A stretch of 64,000 nucleotides of DNA from Psychroflexus torquis ATCC 700755 (GCF_000153485.2 NC_018721.1:1550001-1614000); one strand, 5' to 3'; positions 37,707-49,400 are shown, counted from the stretch's first letter. The notes: a model not told the origin generated them from the letters alone. Made by a program: numbers and translations.

Positions 37707-38190
37707 TTATAGAGTTTTTAATGTTTCGACAACAACCCTTACCAAATAGGATAGCCCTTCATTTATAACAAATACTTTATGGTTGCAATCGTCAATCACA
37801 TTAAAAAGAAGCACCTTTCTGGAATTGGTATGGGCGCCACTCATAAAATTCCCAGGGGAACATTCATTGACTTTTGAAGCTCTTTCTAAAGGTTGTTTTA
37901 CGGGTTTAACCAAGTGCCTTATTTGCTTAAACCTTAAACTGATTTTCATCTCACGATCCAAACCTAAGACTCATTTTCTGTTCCATTTTAGGTCTTCACT
38001 ACGAATTTTTTGATCCTACTCATCATACCTCTTGAGAGGTATGACTCAGTGAGCTATTGTTCTCTTCTTCATGCTCTTATAAATGCTTTAATTGCTGTTG
38101 CTCCATTCCTCCACATTTCTTTGGCTAATAGCAGAATAGACTCTTATCGATTCCTAGTTCTCTCGATAGATCACCTACACCTATAACTCA
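37707..38190 (-). pseudogene. IS3-family transposase remnants
   Basis: The minus strand encodes FMSGAHTNSRKVLLFNVIDD followed by CNHKVFVINEGLS, matching the start of the IS3 OrfB rve domain (W..DFM.D....G...R.FNVIDD.NRE). Upstream (to about 38190) broken frames include LSRELGIDKSLF and MWRNGATAIKAF-like pieces. There are several frameshifts, no ends and no intact ORF. Confidence 0.55.
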
Positions 38191-38606
38191 TTTATTTTCA
38201 TAGAGATATCATATGTTTTGACTCTCACTAAATTTGCTGACATTCATTCTGATGGTTTGAATTTAAAGTTGGTAAATTCAAACCCACTCGGAATGAATGT
38301 CCTGTTTTTAGCGTAGGCTAGAATAAGATTATCATTTAACACTGTAAAATAAAAGTATATTTCTTCGCCTTTGCACTTGTAGTAGGTGGAATCGAAAGAG
38401 GTTACAAGTATTTCAGCAAGTAATAGGGGAGCAGTCGCTAATAAAGTAGCTAACAAGATCAAAATTTTAACCTCAACAGGCTAGCATTTCTGGTTACTGT
38501 ACAATTCTTTGTTTTAAGCTGGTATTTGTAGATGGTAATGTTCCATTTAATCATTGAATTTCCTAAAGTCTTATTTGAGTAAGTAACTTTTTTATAGAGG
38601 TTATAT
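38191..38606. other. Intergenic with a weak ORF
   Basis: A minus-strand frame at 38244-38462 encodes 72 residues with a hydrophobic start (MILLATLLATAPLLLAEILV). It is not recognised, and with decayed transposase sequence next to it I treat it as doubtful. No other gene is seen. Confidence 0.3.
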
Positions 38607-40661
38607 CTACTTTCTAAAAATGGGCTTTTTAAATAAAAACCATTTAAACCGTAACCCAGTTTCTACAAATGTAAAACCTGCAGCCGTTGCAGATGCAATA
38701 TTACTATTCGTTCCATATAGGTTTACTAGACAACGATCTGAAAATTTATACCCTACTTTACCATGCAGTCTATAGGTGCTTTGGCTATCATAATCTTCTA
38801 TATACTGCAATCCAAAAGCCACAGTTAACTCATAAAACCACTCCTTAGGTTTAGCTATTACTTCATCTTTAATCAAATTGACAAAAATTTCACCTGCATT
38901 AAATTTTTCTGGACTAAAATAAATAGTTGGAACTTGATTTTTAAAGGTGATGTATTGATAATTTAATCCCACTTTCAAAATTGGTTTACTCAATAGGTTG
39001 TAATATAAAGAAGTGAAAAACAGGTTTCTGATATTGTCATCATTTTGTGACGTAAAATAGTACTGTGTAAACAAACCTAATTTAAAATTAGTGCTTAAAT
39101 TATAATTTACAAAAAAATTATTCATCACAATTTCTCGGTCTAATAATTCCGCATTAAAATTTTGAATTTCACGATTATAATTTAAATCTAATGTTTGTAA
39201 TTTAAACGGCTTTATGTTAAGAGAAAGATTAGCTAAAAGTTGATTGTACTTGTTATTTTTAGAATCTACAGAAATAATCCCTGCTGTACCTTTTAGAGTT
39301 GCGTTTGGTAAAATTTGATATGATATTCCACCATTAAAATCATATGAAGTAGCATTATCATCAGTCACATTATTATCTGTGGTTCTGTAATTATAGCTTC
39401 CTAACAGTTTAAATTTAGTTGAGAATGGAATTTCTACCCTATTTTTAACAGCAAATGCTTTGTTATCTCCATTATCAAAGGTATATGAAGCTTTAATTTC
39501 GTAGAAGGGTGTAAAGGTAGTGTTGAGGTTTCTTATAAAATTTAATGCATCTTTTTGGTTGTCATAAAAAGTCAATGTGTTTTCGGCAGATTTATAGGCA
39601 TCATCATAATGTCCTAAGGCTTTTAAGGCATTTGCTTTTCCTAAGTTACCATCAAAAGAAGTGCTGTCATTTTCTAAAACTCGATTGTAATCTTTTAGGC
39701 TATTTTTAAAATTGCTTTTGTAAATATTTAAAGTTGCTTGTAAAGCTAAAATCCAATTTTTATTTGGTTGTTCTTTTAGTAAAGCGTCGATTAACTCTTC
39801 AGACTCATTATATTTTTTATTCCAGATCAAGGCTTGTATGTAACGCTCTTGTGTTTGTTTTATATCTGATGTATTTTTTAGAATGGGTAGGCTATCGTAT
39901 GCTTTTTGACTTATAATTAAAGCCTCTTTATTCTTGCCGTTTAAGTGTGAGACTAAGGCTAAGCCATTTAACGCTGCTACTTTATTATCAAGATTTTCTG
40001 CTAACAACTCATAAGTTGCTTTGGCATCGTCTAATCGATTGGCAATTAAATACAAGTTTGCTAAGTTTAATAAGGTAGCTTTATCATTATTAAATAGGAT
40101 TAGATTTTCTTTTAACAAAGCTTCAGCTTCATCATACTGTTGAGCTTGTTGTTTTTGGTAGGCATAGCCTAAATACATGTACTTTTTAGAGTTTAATGCA
40201 TTTGGATTTCCTGGTAAAACGGCTAAGGCTTTATTCACATAAAGCAAAGCGCCTTCATATTCTTTTAAATTGGACAGTGTGTTCGCATAACTTAATAAGG
40301 CTGGAAAACTTTTAGGATCTTCTTTCACCAATCCTTTAAAATAGGTTTTGGCTTTTAGGAAGTTACTATTCCATAATAAGGCCTCTCCATAATTTAATTT
40401 CACTTCAAAATCTGAAGGGTAATCCGCTAACAAATCGGTGAAAAGTGTCTTGGCGTCCTCTGTTTTTCCGTTTAGTCCAATAGCACGACCATAACACAAC
40501 CGTGCAGTCTTATTATCTGGGTATCCTTCCAAGATACTTTCGAAAAATAGTTCAGCTTGCAGGTATTCACCTGTCTCTAAATAAGTATACCCTTCTTGCA
40601 TATCTTGAGAGAAAATAGAATAAGAGACGAAAAATAATAATATGTAAGGTTTCATTTTCAT
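38607..40661 (-). CDS. TPR protein with YaiO-type outer-membrane beta-barrel
   Basis: 684 residues from the ATG at 40661, where a signal peptide begins (MKMKPYILLFFVSYSIFSQ). The frame extends 12 codons further upstream without that feature. TPR repeats (about residues 15-390; for example LCYGRAIGLNGKTEDAKTLF) are followed by a barrel of about 300 residues with alternating strands (YEIKASYTFDNGDNKAF, FNGGISYQILPNATLKG) ending in VETGLRFKWFLFKK. The layout resembles YaiO/PgaA/BcsC-type export proteins of exopolysaccharide systems. It is divergent from the STAS-flippase-glycosyltransferase operon and probably belongs to the same pathway. Confidence 0.82.
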   Translation of the reverse strand: MKMKPYILLFFVSYSIFSQDMQEGYTYLETGEYLQAELFFESILEGYPDNKTARLCYGRAIGLNGKTEDAKTLFTDLLADYPSDFEVKLNYGEALLWNSNFLKAKTYFKGLVKEDPKSFPALLSYANTLSNLKEYEGALLYVNKALAVLPGNPNALNSKKYMYLGYAYQKQQAQQYDEAEALLKENLILFNNDKATLLNLANLYLIANRLDDAKATYELLAENLDNKVAALNGLALVSHLNGKNKEALIISQKAYDSLPILKNTSDIKQTQERYIQALIWNKKYNESEELIDALLKEQPNKNWILALQATLNIYKSNFKNSLKDYNRVLENDSTSFDGNLGKANALKALGHYDDAYKSAENTLTFYDNQKDALNFIRNLNTTFTPFYEIKASYTFDNGDNKAFAVKNRVEIPFSTKFKLLGSYNYRTTDNNVTDDNATSYDFNGGISYQILPNATLKGTAGIISVDSKNNKYNQLLANLSLNIKPFKLQTLDLNYNREIQNFNAELLDREIVMNNFFVNYNLSTNFKLGLFTQYYFTSQNDDNIRNLFFTSLYYNLLSKPILKVGLNYQYITFKNQVPTIYFSPEKFNAGEIFVNLIKDEVIAKPKEWFYELTVAFGLQYIEDYDSQSTYRLHGKVGYKFSDRCLVNLYGTNSNIASATAAGFTFVETGLRFKWFLFKKPIFRK

Positions 40662-40811
40662 TGGGATTTTTATACACTGTAAGTTAGGCATTCGCATTCA
40701 ATCATTTATCTACAGAAACGGTCTACTCGTCGAAATTTAGAAGTTACCTAGGGATATCTAGAAGATATTTGTATCAGAAATCAGAATACTAATCCTAAAA
40801 AAGAAACTATT

Positions 40812-41090
40812 ATGGCATTACAAATTTTAGAAAAAAACGGAATTTTTGAAGCATACGGGAATTTAAATACTCATACTTCACGCTCATTTATTGTACATTT
40901 TGAATATTTGATGACTACCTTAAAAGAGGTAACTATAAATATTGATAAAATAAAAGCAATCGATGCCAGTGGAATTCGAGCGTTAAGAACACTTTTTGCT
41001 ATTTCTTTAAAAAATAATAGAATATTACATATTATTGGAAAAGGGTATAAAGATATCTATGCGGATACTAGTAAAACATTTGCTATTTAA
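40812..41090 (+). CDS. STAS-domain protein (anti-anti-sigma-like)
   Basis: 92 residues, a minimal STAS domain (YGNLNTHTSRSFIVHFEYLM, ITIDKIKAIDASGIRALRTLF). The DASGIRAL motif carries the serine phosphorylated in SpoIIAA-like antagonists. It lies 23 bp before the flippase gene, so it may regulate polysaccharide production. The kinase/phosphatase partner is not in the window. Confidence 0.8.
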   Translation: MALQILEKNGIFEAYGNLNTHTSRSFIVHFEYLMTTLKEVTINIDKIKAIDASGIRALRTLFAISLKNNRILHIIGKGYKDIYADTSKTFAI

Positions 41091-41113
41091 GAATAATAAA
41101 ATATCAGACAAAG

Positions 41114-42355
41114 ATGTATTTAGTTTCAGTTTTAAAAAGAAATCGCATTTCTCAAGAGCATTTATTTATGTTCAGTGTTTTGGTTGTAAATGGAGGGAAT
41201 TATCTATATAATCTTATCCTTGGTCGTTTATTAGGTCCAGAGCAATTCGCAGATGCTGCAGTATTAATTACATTTTTATTGGTATTATCTTTTGTAGCGA
41301 TGAGTTTTCAACTAGTGACTGCTAAATTTTCAGTTGTTTTTGAAAACAATTTGTTTGCAAGTTTTATTTCAAAAGTATATAAGAATGCCATTATAGTAGG
41401 AATTAGTCTTGGGGCTATAATTATTATCTTCTCAAAACAATTACAAGACCTATTTAATACTGCATCATCAACTATGTTTGTTGTTTTTGGGATAGGGGTA
41501 CCACTCTATTTCTTAATGAGTGTAAATAGAGGGGTGTTTCAAGGAAAAAAAGCATTTAAACTCCTATCCATTACCTATCAGACTGAAATGTTAAGTAGGT
41601 TGCTAATCACACTAGGCTTGTTATTCTTATTTAATATACAATCATCACTAGTCATCGCTATTGGAATTTTAATTTCTTTCGGTTTTGGTTTAATCCCCTT
41701 TAAGTTTGAAAATCTAAATTTTAAATCTTCTAGTGTTATTGAAGCTAGTCATTCAAAATTAGTAAGAAACTTTTTTATAATCACAGCATTTTATGAATTC
41801 ACTCAAATCATAATTAATAATAGTGATATCCTTTTAGTCAAACATTATTTTGAATCTTACGAAGCAGGATTATATGCCTCATTAGCCTTAATTGGTCGTA
41901 TTGTATATTTTATTGCTTGGATGTTTGTTATGCTATTATTACCAACAGTTGTTCAACTTAAAAAAGAAGGAAAGCCTACTGCTCCAATTTTATTTAAATA
42001 TGTAGGTTACATAGCGACTATAGCTTCCGTTATTGTTTTATGCAGTTCATTATTCCCTGAAACTGCAATTACTCTATTGTTCGGGAAAAGCTATATAACA
42101 ATAGCTCCTTTGCTATGGAAATATGCTCTAGCAACTGGATTATTTGCTGTCTCAAACATATTTGCATATTACTATTTATCATTAGATAGATTTATGCCTG
42201 TAGTCTTTTCTGGGATTTTTGGAATGCTTCAAATGGGGCTTGTCATTTTCTTTCATGACAGTTTAGAACAAGTAGTCCATATGCAAATTATAGCGATGAT
42301 ATGCTTACTCGTTTTCCAAATTATTTATTTCGTTTTAGATTCTAAAATGAAATAA
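41114..42355 (+). CDS. Polysaccharide flippase (MOP/Wzx-like) membrane protein
   Basis: 413 residues with about 12 hydrophobic segments (for example NAIIVGISLGAIIIIFSKQL, LFAVSNIFAYYYLSLDRF). The N-terminus, FMFSVLVVNGGNYLYNLILGRLLGPEQFADAAVL, is the signature of the MOP superfamily Wzx/oligosaccharide flippases (GRLLGPEXFG). It would move lipid-linked sugar units across the inner membrane. It lies between the STAS gene and a GT4 glycosyltransferase in one operon. Confidence 0.88.
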   Translation: MYLVSVLKRNRISQEHLFMFSVLVVNGGNYLYNLILGRLLGPEQFADAAVLITFLLVLSFVAMSFQLVTAKFSVVFENNLFASFISKVYKNAIIVGISLGAIIIIFSKQLQDLFNTASSTMFVVFGIGVPLYFLMSVNRGVFQGKKAFKLLSITYQTEMLSRLLITLGLLFLFNIQSSLVIAIGILISFGFGLIPFKFENLNFKSSSVIEASHSKLVRNFFIITAFYEFTQIIINNSDILLVKHYFESYEAGLYASLALIGRIVYFIAWMFVMLLLPTVVQLKKEGKPTAPILFKYVGYIATIASVIVLCSSLFPETAITLLFGKSYITIAPLLWKYALATGLFAVSNIFAYYYLSLDRFMPVVFSGIFGMLQMGLVIFFHDSLEQVVHMQIIAMICLLVFQIIYFVLDSKMK

Positions 42356-42474
42356 ACAAAAAGATAAATCTAAGATTCTACTCCATTCACCTTCGGCAAA
42401 GAGTATCCCATCTAATGTTCTCAATTTTACTAAACTTTATAACGCAAATTTATATCATAATAAAAACGAGCCTT

Positions 42475-43698
42475 ATGAAATTAGCAATAGTAACAGCATA
42501 CCCGCCAAGCAAGGTCACCTTAAATGAATATGCGTATCACTTGGTAAAGCACTTTAGACAAAAAGAAAGTGTTACAGAAATAGTATTATTAACTGATAAA
42601 ACCAAGGGTGAAAAAGACATTTCTTTTATCGAAGAAGGTTGTAAAATAACAGTTAAAGAGTGTTGGGAATTTAACAGCTATTTAAACATAATCACTATAA
42701 CAAAAGCTATTGATTACGCGCTTCCTGATGCCGTATTATTCAACTTACAGTTTATGAAGTTTGGCGATAAGAAAATCCCTGCTGCTTTGGGTTTACTGTT
42801 GCCTATCGCCTGTAAATTAAAGCGTATCCCAAACATCGTATTATTGCATAATATCTTAGAAGAAGTTGATTTGAAGTTAGCTGGTTTCACGTCGAATAAA
42901 TTATTGCAAAAAGTATATGAATTCATAGGAACTACCTTGACGAGGTTAATATTACAATCAGATTCAGTTGTCTTAACGATGCAAAAATATGTTGATGTTT
43001 TAGAGAAAAAATACAAGGCTAAAAATGTTTCTTTTATTCCACATGGATCATTTGATGTTTCAAAAGAGAAACCAGATTTTTCAATTACAAATAGACCCTT
43101 ACAAATTATGACTTTTGGAAAATTTGGCACTTATAAAAAGGTGGAATCTCTAATTGAAGCTGTTGAAAAGGTCAGAAAAACAACAGGCTTAGATTTAGAA
43201 ATTGTTATAGCAGGAACAGACAATCCAAATGTATCGGGTTATTTAGCGAGAATCCAAGAGGAGTATAAACATGTACCACAATTAAGATTTACTGGCTATG
43301 TCGAAGAGCATGAGGTCTCTACGCTATTCAAAGAAAGTGATATTGTTGTATTTCCATACACATCTACAACAGGAAGTTCTGGTGTCCTACATCAAGCCGG
43401 TAGTTATGGTAAGGCAATTGTAATGCCAGATCTAGGTGATTTAGCCTTATTAGTTAAACACGAAGGGTACCAAGGTGAATTTTTCGAACCTAATAGTATT
43501 GAAAGTTTAGCATTAGCGATTGAAGTTTTACTAACAAATAATGAACATAGACTAACTATTGCTAAGGCAAATTATAAAGCTGCAACAGCTTATCCAATGG
43601 AAAAAATAACCGACATGTATATGGATAAATTTTATCAAATTAGTTGTAAAAAAGTGACTAAGAAATTAATGGTGCCCGAATCTGTTTCTATTGACTAA
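42475..43698 (+). CDS. Glycosyltransferase family 4
   Basis: 407 residues from the ATG at 42475 (MKLAIVTAYPPSKVTLNEYA). The frame extends to 42415, but that adds a hydrophobic stretch outside the fold. GT-B features are the N-terminal Rossmann half, the substrate-binding middle (FIPHGSFDVS, IMTFGKFGTYKKVESLIEAV) and the C-terminal E-x7-E-like loop (VVFPYTSTTGSSGVLHQAGSYG). It transfers an activated sugar for exopolysaccharide or a glycolipid. It is convergent with the GH5 gene and overlaps its end by 11 bp. Confidence 0.88.
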   Translation: MKLAIVTAYPPSKVTLNEYAYHLVKHFRQKESVTEIVLLTDKTKGEKDISFIEEGCKITVKECWEFNSYLNIITITKAIDYALPDAVLFNLQFMKFGDKKIPAALGLLLPIACKLKRIPNIVLLHNILEEVDLKLAGFTSNKLLQKVYEFIGTTLTRLILQSDSVVLTMQKYVDVLEKKYKAKNVSFIPHGSFDVSKEKPDFSITNRPLQIMTFGKFGTYKKVESLIEAVEKVRKTTGLDLEIVIAGTDNPNVSGYLARIQEEYKHVPQLRFTGYVEEHEVSTLFKESDIVVFPYTSTTGSSGVLHQAGSYGKAIVMPDLGDLALLVKHEGYQGEFFEPNSIESLALAIEVLLTNNEHRLTIAKANYKAATAYPMEKITDMYMDKFYQISCKKVTKKLMVPESVSID

Positions 43699-45202
43699 TG
43701 AATTTAAAAGCGGCCTTTTTTGTTCCCTTACTATCTATGAATCCAAATCGCTTTTGAACATTTTTACGCCAAGGAAGACTCCCTACAACAGCCTTTGGTA
43801 CTGTTTCAAAATCATATAAAGTCCAAGACATAAATTGTAAATTATAGGCTGCAATTATCTCTTGGGCTTTTTTATGATAGTTGGCTTGATCTTCTTCAGA
43901 GCTGCCAAAGGGTTTCCAAATACCAGCATAAGAAGACATGCCAAATTCTTGAAGTACGATAGGTTTCTCGCCTACTTCTTTTTTAAGGTTTTCAATTGCT
44001 AAGTCTAAGGTTTTTATGTCTTCATAATAATGAAACGAAACAATATCTACTTTATCTTTTAAAATAGAGGCACTTTGCACATTAGACCAACCGATAGTTA
44101 CAGGATGGTTTGGGTCTATGGATTTAACTAAATCAATCATAGTATCAAGCCATGAAATAACATTGACTTTTCCTCTTGAATCAAAATCTAAGTTTGGCTC
44201 ATTTTTTATATCCCAAGCAACAATTGCTTTATGATCTTTTAATCCAGATATAATTGTTTTGGCATGACGCCTATTCAATGTCCAGTTCAAAACCGAATAA
44301 TCACCATAAAAATCAAAAAGAGTTACAACAACTTTTAAACCATTTTCTTCAGCAGCATCTAATGTTAGCCTTAATTTTTCTAGTTTTTCTTTGTCAACAT
44401 CAGCCTTACCAAAATCATCGTATTGCACAAAAACACGAATAGAATTTAAGCCGCTATCTTTTATGATTTTAAAATCCTTAGAAATAGTGCTTATTAAAAA
44501 AGCCTCTCCAAACATGTCCCAAGGGGTTGCTTGAGGATAGTAATTAATTCCTTTAATGTTTAGGTGTTCTGCGGCTATTAGATCAGGTTCGGTTTTAAAA
44601 CGTTCACTTCTTTCCTTAACAAAATGTCTAATTCTCCAAAAACCATCTTCTAATAAAACTATAATTTTATATGTAGATTTTTCTGTAGTTTCTAATACCA
44701 GTTTTTCATCTTTAAAAACACGTTTATATTCTATCACATCTTTATCTGTAATAACTGCTAATTGACCATCTTCACTAAAGAATTCTAGTGTTGGATGGTG
44801 ATTTAAAGTTGTAGATTCAACCGTAACCTTTTCCTTGGCATTTAATTCTATAAAAGCGAAAATATTTTCACGAGCATTATCTGTATAATAGTCTTTAATG
44901 CCAAAGGTTGTGTTTGTTTTATAAGCCACGAGTTTTACATACCAGGCATCTAAATAATCATTTTCTATTTTTTTTAAAACCTCTTCATCCATCGGCCTGC
45001 CTTCGTTATTTAATGGCGACCAAGTAACTTCAGGAATATATTGCTCTATTTTTTCTAATTTAACATGTAGCATACTGCTTCTATCTGCTCCAGTATTTAA
45101 ATAGGCAAATAATGAACTAAGACCCGAGATAATAATTATAATAATTAGAACGTAGGAAGGAATTAGAATGCTGCGTATTATATTTTTATTTAGGTTTATC
45201 AT
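43688..45202 (-). CDS. Membrane-anchored glycoside hydrolase, family 5-like
   Basis: 504 residues. An N-terminal transmembrane anchor (ILIPSYVLIIIIIISGLSSL) and a region of about 190 residues precede a (beta/alpha)8 domain (about 215-500). The domain has GINYYPQATPWDMF, acid/base glutamate in WDIKNEPNLDF and nucleophile glutamate in IVLQEFGMSSY, the GH5/GH-A clan arrangement. It probably faces the periplasm or surface and trims or releases the polysaccharide made by the locus; this is inferred. It overlaps the upstream gene by 4 bp (ATGA). Confidence 0.85.
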   Translation of the reverse strand: MINLNKNIIRSILIPSYVLIIIIIISGLSSLFAYLNTGADRSSMLHVKLEKIEQYIPEVTWSPLNNEGRPMDEEVLKKIENDYLDAWYVKLVAYKTNTTFGIKDYYTDNARENIFAFIELNAKEKVTVESTTLNHHPTLEFFSEDGQLAVITDKDVIEYKRVFKDEKLVLETTEKSTYKIIVLLEDGFWRIRHFVKERSERFKTEPDLIAAEHLNIKGINYYPQATPWDMFGEAFLISTISKDFKIIKDSGLNSIRVFVQYDDFGKADVDKEKLEKLRLTLDAAEENGLKVVVTLFDFYGDYSVLNWTLNRRHAKTIISGLKDHKAIVAWDIKNEPNLDFDSRGKVNVISWLDTMIDLVKSIDPNHPVTIGWSNVQSASILKDKVDIVSFHYYEDIKTLDLAIENLKKEVGEKPIVLQEFGMSSYAGIWKPFGSSEEDQANYHKKAQEIIAAYNLQFMSWTLYDFETVPKAVVGSLPWRKNVQKRFGFIDSKGTKKAAFKFISQ

Positions 45203-46413
45203 AGTATTTTAGAATTAAATGTTTTTTCTAAACCTGCAGTTTTAACGACTATAGTATAGTTGTCTTTTTTATAGATATCTGGTTTTAAATTAAAATTCAC
45301 CAATCCTTCAAACGAAGTTTTAGTTTCAGTTTTAAAAAGTGTATTGTTTTTATAAATTAAAAGTTTGACCTGAAATCCGTCTGGAATTATTTGCTTCATA
45401 AAGCTTTGAAGAGGGCCTACTGTTATTTCTCTATTGTTTTCTGAAAACACAACCTCAAAGTCTTTAATAACCTGCTTGTACCTCAAAATAATTAATTCAC
45501 TTTCAGCGATTCCGTCAACATATGCTTTAACACTCCACTCCGTTTCATAATCGGGATGAATCATTTTAGAAGTAGCAATTCCATTAATAGTAGCCCCTGA
45601 AGTTTTTAAAATATTCCCTTTTTCATTGGTAATAAAAAAAGTGACATAGGTGGCATCGCTAACAATATTGTTGTGTTGATCAACTAGAATAGAAGTAGAA
45701 AATGTTGTCACCTGATTTCCATCTGCGTAATCATGGGGACGTGTAGCAGAAATTTTAAAATCGATTGGAATTGCTGGAAAAACAGCAACTGAAAATTCTT
45801 TAGAATTAATGCCCAATGCTTCAGAAGATACCAATAGGCGACCACTTTCTTTTTGAGAATAAATGGTCTTATAAGAGATTAAATCTTTAGTAAAAATCTC
45901 TTCATTTTTTTCTGAATTTAAAAACTGATGCTTTGCTAGAACAAGTGTGTTCTCAGGAAAGGGATTGTCTAAGGAGTCTGTTGGGATAACAACTAACATT
46001 GTATAGTCCGTTCCTCCAGCTTCAATACTTGGAGGCCCAATATAGGTTTCCATCGATGAAACTTCTTTTTTTGGATGTATCTGGAATTTACCAGACACTG
46101 ATGAATCTTCATAAATTAGTTTCCAATTCACGAGTCCAATTTTGCTGCTTATATTAAAGGGTATATCATATATCAGGAATTTGCTTTTATATGTTGGAAC
46201 TATCAAAGTAGAACCATAACTGCTTGAACAATATAAAAGAGGCGCTTTTTCTCTTGAAGTTGAGAATTTTAATGCTATGCGACTTCCTGCTTCAAATTCT
46301 GTTTGAGTGGTTTCCAAAGTAAAATTTTGGGTGACCTCACTATTTTGTATCAGCGTAAATGATGATGATAAAATCAGAGCTAAAAGAGAGAGATATGTAT
46401 ATTTATTTTGCAT
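45199..46413 (-). CDS. Exported beta-rich hypothetical protein
   Basis: 404 residues. A signal peptide (residues 1-24, LALILSSSFTLIQN) is followed by three or so Ig-like/Invasin-like beta domains (FTLETTQTEFEAGSRIALKF; TSILVDQHNNIVSDATYVTF; NFKPDIYKKDNYTIVV). There is no catalytic motif. It is coupled to the large membrane protein (1-bp overlap) and the GH5 gene (4-bp overlap), so it is likely a periplasmic or surface component of the same polysaccharide system. Not recognised beyond that. Confidence 0.75.
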   Translation of the reverse strand: MQNKYTYLSLLALILSSSFTLIQNSEVTQNFTLETTQTEFEAGSRIALKFSTSREKAPLLYCSSSYGSTLIVPTYKSKFLIYDIPFNISSKIGLVNWKLIYEDSSVSGKFQIHPKKEVSSMETYIGPPSIEAGGTDYTMLVVIPTDSLDNPFPENTLVLAKHQFLNSEKNEEIFTKDLISYKTIYSQKESGRLLVSSEALGINSKEFSVAVFPAIPIDFKISATRPHDYADGNQVTTFSTSILVDQHNNIVSDATYVTFFITNEKGNILKTSGATINGIATSKMIHPDYETEWSVKAYVDGIAESELIILRYKQVIKDFEVVFSENNREITVGPLQSFMKQIIPDGFQVKLLIYKNNTLFKTETKTSFEGLVNFNLKPDIYKKDNYTIVVKTAGLEKTFNSKIL

Positions 46414-49400
46414 TAATTTGGATTACCAATATATGAGTTTGTTTCTATTTTTATATAACTAAAATCTGGATGCTCAATTTTTTGTAATTCGGCATCAGTA
46501 TGATTTTCAATTCTATTTGGTATTATTTTATTTGAAATAGATTCGTTAGGTAGACCATTTACAAAAACATTCGCCATTCCATCATTGATAATTTTTACGC
46601 TACCCTCTTTTAAAATTTGATATTCAAAACCTTTTTTACGCTGTTGTCTTATCCCTTCTTTCATAAATAAATGATCTACCCAAAGCATTGTTTTGCTCTC
46701 GTCATAATATGTGATTAAAAGCTGTGGAACTGTAACTTCTTGAGTTCCGCTATTAAATAGATTTCCATTAATAATTTTACCATTAATAATTACTTCACTC
46801 ATCGCTATATTTTTATAGAGATCAGATCCTGACACATTTCCAGCTGCTTGCAAATTAAATTTTGTGGGTTGCTCGTCCAAATCTACAGGTGTAAATTCAT
46901 CTGGATTAAATGTATCTGGAATAGAGTCCTCCGTTTTTGACCATGCGATACCCTCAAAATTAATTCTAAAAGAACTTGATTCTTTTGGTAACAACTTGTG
47001 CTTTACATGATATTTAGCATTGTATACAGCTAGCGATTTATCATCATCATTATATAAGGTGCCCTTTAGCACAACATCTGCAGGGACATTATCTATATTT
47101 TGGATTTCGCCAATTATTGCATAATGATTTTTATACTTTACAAGTTTGGCGGAGAGCACTTCTAGAACTGGCTGTTTTAAAACATCTTCATGATGGGTTT
47201 GCTCAGTTGTTACTCTTCTCCTTCCTTGATTAAAAAAACTAGTATTATTGCTTGAATAAAACTGGTCTGGGGGTAAATCCGTATCCAAACTAACAGGTAA
47301 TATATACCATTTATTATTGTGTTTTGATAATGATTTATAATCAACACGATTAATTTTCTCGAGAGGAGTTATCCAATCTGTTGTTACTTTTGCGGTTGCC
47401 AAACTATCATTTCTATTTGTGATAACTGTTTCAATGGCGTCAAGTTTTGCATAACTACTCAATAAACCATCAGTGACCGCATTTTCAAGCATATATTGAG
47501 CAATTGTAATATTACTTTCAGGATCGATTAAACTATAAGCTTTTTCAAATTCTTTAAAATCTAAAGCATCGTAATATGCAAGTATTACATTTTCTGGAAT
47601 ACGTTGCGAATCATTTTTTAAATAGAATTGATAGACACTATAAAAAACAATCGCCGCTAAAATAATTGACCAATAGTGTGTAATCTTAAGAATAGAATTT
47701 GAAAACTTAGAGTAGCTATTCGAATGGTTTAAAAACGCAGTATTTTTTTTTGGCCGTGTCTTTAATGCATTAATCAATGGCATTTGAATGTTTAAGATAA
47801 ATGTTATTAAAACCACTGAAAAAGGCAAAATTCCCCAACTAATTTTTTGCCATTTAGCGACATCCTCTTTATATAGAATTGAAGAAACTGGCGCTATATT
47901 TAAGCGTTCCCAAACCATAATTCCATTTTGTAATTGCCGTAATCTTTGCCAACCAGAGAAATAAAGAATAGGGTCATAGAATTTATCGTTTGAAAAAATA
48001 TACTTGAGATTGTATTTTTCTGGTGTTGTTAAAAACTGCTGTAATGAACCAATCCCCGCGACACCTTTAAACTTCGAATTCTCCAAGCGTTCAATAGGCC
48101 TAGTTGTTAATTCTGGCAGTCGTCTTGCAGAATGGTAATTTCCATCTACAGTCATTGCATTCGTTTGCGCACTTAACCAAGCCATTTGATCACCAAAACC
48201 TAAAGTTAAGAAGCGCCATTTATGATGATCATCCTGATTTAGAAAATTAACAATAGGTAGCATCTTTATTTTCTGCGGTTGTAGTGGCCTAAAATACCCA
48301 AGACTCATAGTGAAAATAGTCATAAATATAAATAATCCTGCAAGTAGCCCTCCAAAAATCCGATGGTAAATAGACCCGAATTTCGATTGAATGAGTTCTT
48401 TCAAATCCCCTTCAATAAATCGGTATGCAAATTCACCTAATAGTGGTAAAGACATAATAGAAGCCCAGAAAGTAAATCTATCTAACGTAAGTATATTAAA
48501 TGCTGTTTCACCTAAAATCAGTCTTGGGATAGGTGTTGTTCCTCCTGTTCCTAAAATAGTTAGTATAGTTATAGATAGACCAAAAAAGAGATAGCGTTTA
48601 CTATAAAATCTAAAAAATATGTAAGGCAATAGGATGAGTAAAATTCCCCAAGGAATTAAAAAGAACACTAGTCCAGAAGATGTAATCTCTAAAAAATTAT
48701 CCCGTGACCCGTGCGGAATTGGAACTTGTGTTATTGGATTATTTTTAGAATTAATCCAATAGGGTAGGATGCACCCAATAATAATAATTAAAGAGGCTAT
48801 TCCAAAAGTAATAATCCTTTTAAAGAGTTTAAAGAAATTATTTAAAAAAACTTTAAAAGTAACTTCTTTCATTGATTTTACTTCCTCTCTAGAAACATCC
48901 ATAATGACCATTCCTATTAACGGAAAGATAAAAAACACCATCCCAAATATTGGTGTCACATGATGAGAAGTAACCGTAACGGCAACTAAAGATAACGAAG
49001 TTGCTAAATACCAGAGTTTCCCCGTTTTTAGCCACGAATAGATTTCAGGTAAGGCATGCAGTAAAAGTGAAATCCCTATAATACTTGGGAGTTGACCAAA
49101 TATGTGAAGTGTTTCTACAAAAGAAGATGAAAATACAGCCAATATAGAAGCATAACCTGCAACCGTTCTGTTTGATGTGATTAATAAAGAGAAACGATAA
49201 ATACCTGTTATAAAAAGTAATATCGATAAAAGTGCAACTGTAAATAAGCCAAATTTTAAACCACCAATGAGAGATAATAATCCAATAGATTGATGCACTA
49301 ATGGCGGGTAACTCATTACGGTAAACCCAGTATACCATTTGTAATTCCATGGTTCAAACCAACTATTTGCATAATGATCCGCAAAAAAAACATGTATCAA

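Noticed and set aside
38244..38462. 72-residue frame with hydrophobic start as a small exported protein
   Set aside because: There is no recognisable family, no ribosome-binding site, and it lies beside decayed transposase sequence; support is too weak to call a gene.
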